NCBI GenBank assembly: GCA_029287875.1 | Contig: JARFQH010000174.1 | Location: 1-6,327, forward strand | Length of the DNA: 6,327 nt | Direction: 5' to 3' | Origin: Desulfobacteraceae bacterium | GTDB lineage: Bacteria > Desulfobacterota > Desulfobacteria > Desulfobacterales > SG8-13 | Part shown: positions 5,339 through 6,327 of the stretch, piece by piece | Layout: every line of letters starts with the position of its first letter | How positions within the stretch are numbered: position 1 is the stretch's first letter | Program-made: the position numbers and the translations under genes | The notes under the pieces: generated by a model | The model's input: only the letters and a program-made list of their open reading frames with translations | Told to the model about the DNA's origin: nothing | The model's database searches: none

Positions 5339-6327
5339 ATGAAACGTATTCTCATCATTCGAACCAGTGCCATTGGCGACATCGTGATGGCCTCCCCGAT
5401 GATACGCGTACTGCGGGAAGCCTGGCCCCGGGCCGCTATCGCCTGGCTGGTGGATCCATCCGTGCGCTGCCTGCTGGATCACCATCCGGCGCTGGACGAG
5501 GTGATTTGTTGGTCCAAAGAACAGTGGTGGCAGCTCATCAGAAATTACCAATATTTGCGACTGGGCGGTGACATCACGGCCTTCTCCCGGGATCTCCGGC
5601 AGCGGCGATTCGACCTGGCGCTCGACGTCCAGGGACTTCTCAGAAGTCGTTTGCTCGCCTGGTTGTCCGGGGCCACCGAGCGGGTCGGATTCGAGTCGCG
5701 GGAACCCGGCAACCATCTGATGACCCGGATTGTTTCCCGGGGACCGAGCAGCAAGGCAATGAGTTCCGAGTACCGCCACCTCATGCACACCCTGGGACTC
5801 GATCCGGGACCATTCGCACCGGAGATCGTGCTGTCGCCATCGGATCGCGATTCGGCCCGGGAAATCTGCGAGAACCATGGTCTTGAAAACCGATATGCGG
5901 TGCTGTGCCCCTTTACGACACGGCCCCAAAAACACTGGATCGAAGCGCGCTGGGTGGAAACGGCTACGCACGTGGCAACCGAATTCAACCTGACGATCGT
6001 GCTTCTCGGCGGACCGCAAGACGCCGCCGCCAGCCGTCGAATCCGGAGCCGAACCGAAGTCAAGATTGTTGATTTTACCGGCCAAACAACATTGGGACAG
6101 GCCGCCGCCGTGGTCGAGCAGGCGGCCTTGGTGATCGGTGTCGACACGGGCCTGACCCATTTGGGAACGGCTTTCAAGCGCCCGACCATTGCCCTTTTCG
6201 GCGCGACCTGCCCCTACCTGACCACATCGAATTCCCGGACGATCGTGGTGTACAACCGGCTGACCTGTTCACCGTGCAAACGTAAACCCACCTGTGCCGG
6301 GCGGTATGATTGCATGAAGGCCATCGG
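5339..6327 (+). CDS. Glycosyltransferase family 9, LPS heptosyltransferase-like (3' end cut by window)
   Basis: The frame is open to the right edge: 329 complete codons, so probably only a few tens of residues are missing. The family (WaaC, WaaF and relatives) transfers L-glycero-D-manno-heptose from its ADP-sugar to Kdo or heptose of the inner core. Motifs are KRILIIRTSAIGDIVMASP (2-20, the family start), LALDVQGLLRS (93-103, like the DxQGL(L/V)KS of WaaC), PFTTRPQKHW (191-200), VLLGGPQD (221-228) and IGVDTGLTHLGTAFKRP (266-282), the diagnostic GT9 nucleotide-sugar site. A cysteine cluster C-x2-C-x5-C-x5-C (310, 313, 319, 325) follows, as in WaaF-type proteins. Because WaaC-like and WaaF-like traits are mixed, no symbol is given. 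ATG 5339 gives the canonical N-terminus. An in-frame ATG at 5306 overlaps the preceding gene by 11 bases and would add 11 residues. AGAGG at 5322-5326 lies 12 bases before ATG 5339, a rather long spacing. Confidence 0.88.
   Translation, partial: MKRILIIRTSAIGDIVMASPMIRVLREAWPRAAIAWLVDPSVRCLLDHHPALDEVICWSKEQWWQLIRNYQYLRLGGDITAFSRDLRQRRFDLALDVQGLLRSRLLAWLSGATERVGFESREPGNHLMTRIVSRGPSSKAMSSEYRHLMHTLGLDPGPFAPEIVLSPSDRDSAREICENHGLENRYAVLCPFTTRPQKHWIEARWVETATHVATEFNLTIVLLGGPQDAAASRRIRSRTEVKIVDFTGQTTLGQAAAVVEQAALVIGVDTGLTHLGTAFKRPTIALFGATCPYLTTSNSRTIVVYNRLTCSPCKRKPTCAGRYDCMKAI

Noticed and set aside
5066..6160. 364-residue open frame on the - strand opposite the GT4 and GT9 genes
   Set aside because: It lies antisense to two genes with clear family motifs, is rich in G, R, P, H and Q as expected of a shadow frame in G+C-rich DNA, and shows no recognisable domain.

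Overview
The window carries a lipopolysaccharide (LPS) inner-core and lipid A gene cluster from a Gram-negative bacterium, with all genes on the + strand. Four genes are complete and a fifth runs off the right edge. The coding part is roughly 60% G+C. The gene set and the style of the non-coding DNA resemble Desulfobacterales-type (deltaproteobacterial) sulfate reducers. That placement is an impression from family resemblance, not something the sequence proves.

Layout. Positions 1-501 have no gene I can support. Bases 1-360 are about 35% G+C by hand count, much lower than the genes, and hold an imperfect inverted repeat (234-351). Next come a short perfect palindrome (358-373), a small direct repeat (432-453) and a weak hairpin followed by a T run (450-475), just before the first gene. 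Positions 502-1860 and 1857-3215 encode two different Kdo-transferase (WaaA/KdtA) family proteins in tandem, joined by an ATGA overlap. A 95-nt A+T-richer gap follows. Then come a lipid A late acyltransferase of the LpxL/HtrB family (3311-4228), a GT-B glycosyltransferase of family GT4 type (4228-5316, joined by TAATG), and a family GT9 heptosyltransferase-like protein (5339 to the edge, 3' end missing).

How they fit together. WaaA moves Kdo from CMP-Kdo to the lipid A precursor, LpxL-type enzymes add a secondary acyl chain, usually to Kdo-bearing lipid A, and GT9 and GT4 enzymes extend the inner core on the cytoplasmic face before export. The tight overlaps suggest one or two co-translated operons. 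The main biological question is why two divergent WaaA-like proteins sit side by side. The second has the standard family features. The first keeps the catalytic-type glutamates but differs in several conserved loops and has a weaker N-terminal membrane anchor. I found no CRISPR array, tRNA, rRNA, insertion sequence or clearly new system; the second look is best spent on the paralogue pair and the leader DNA.
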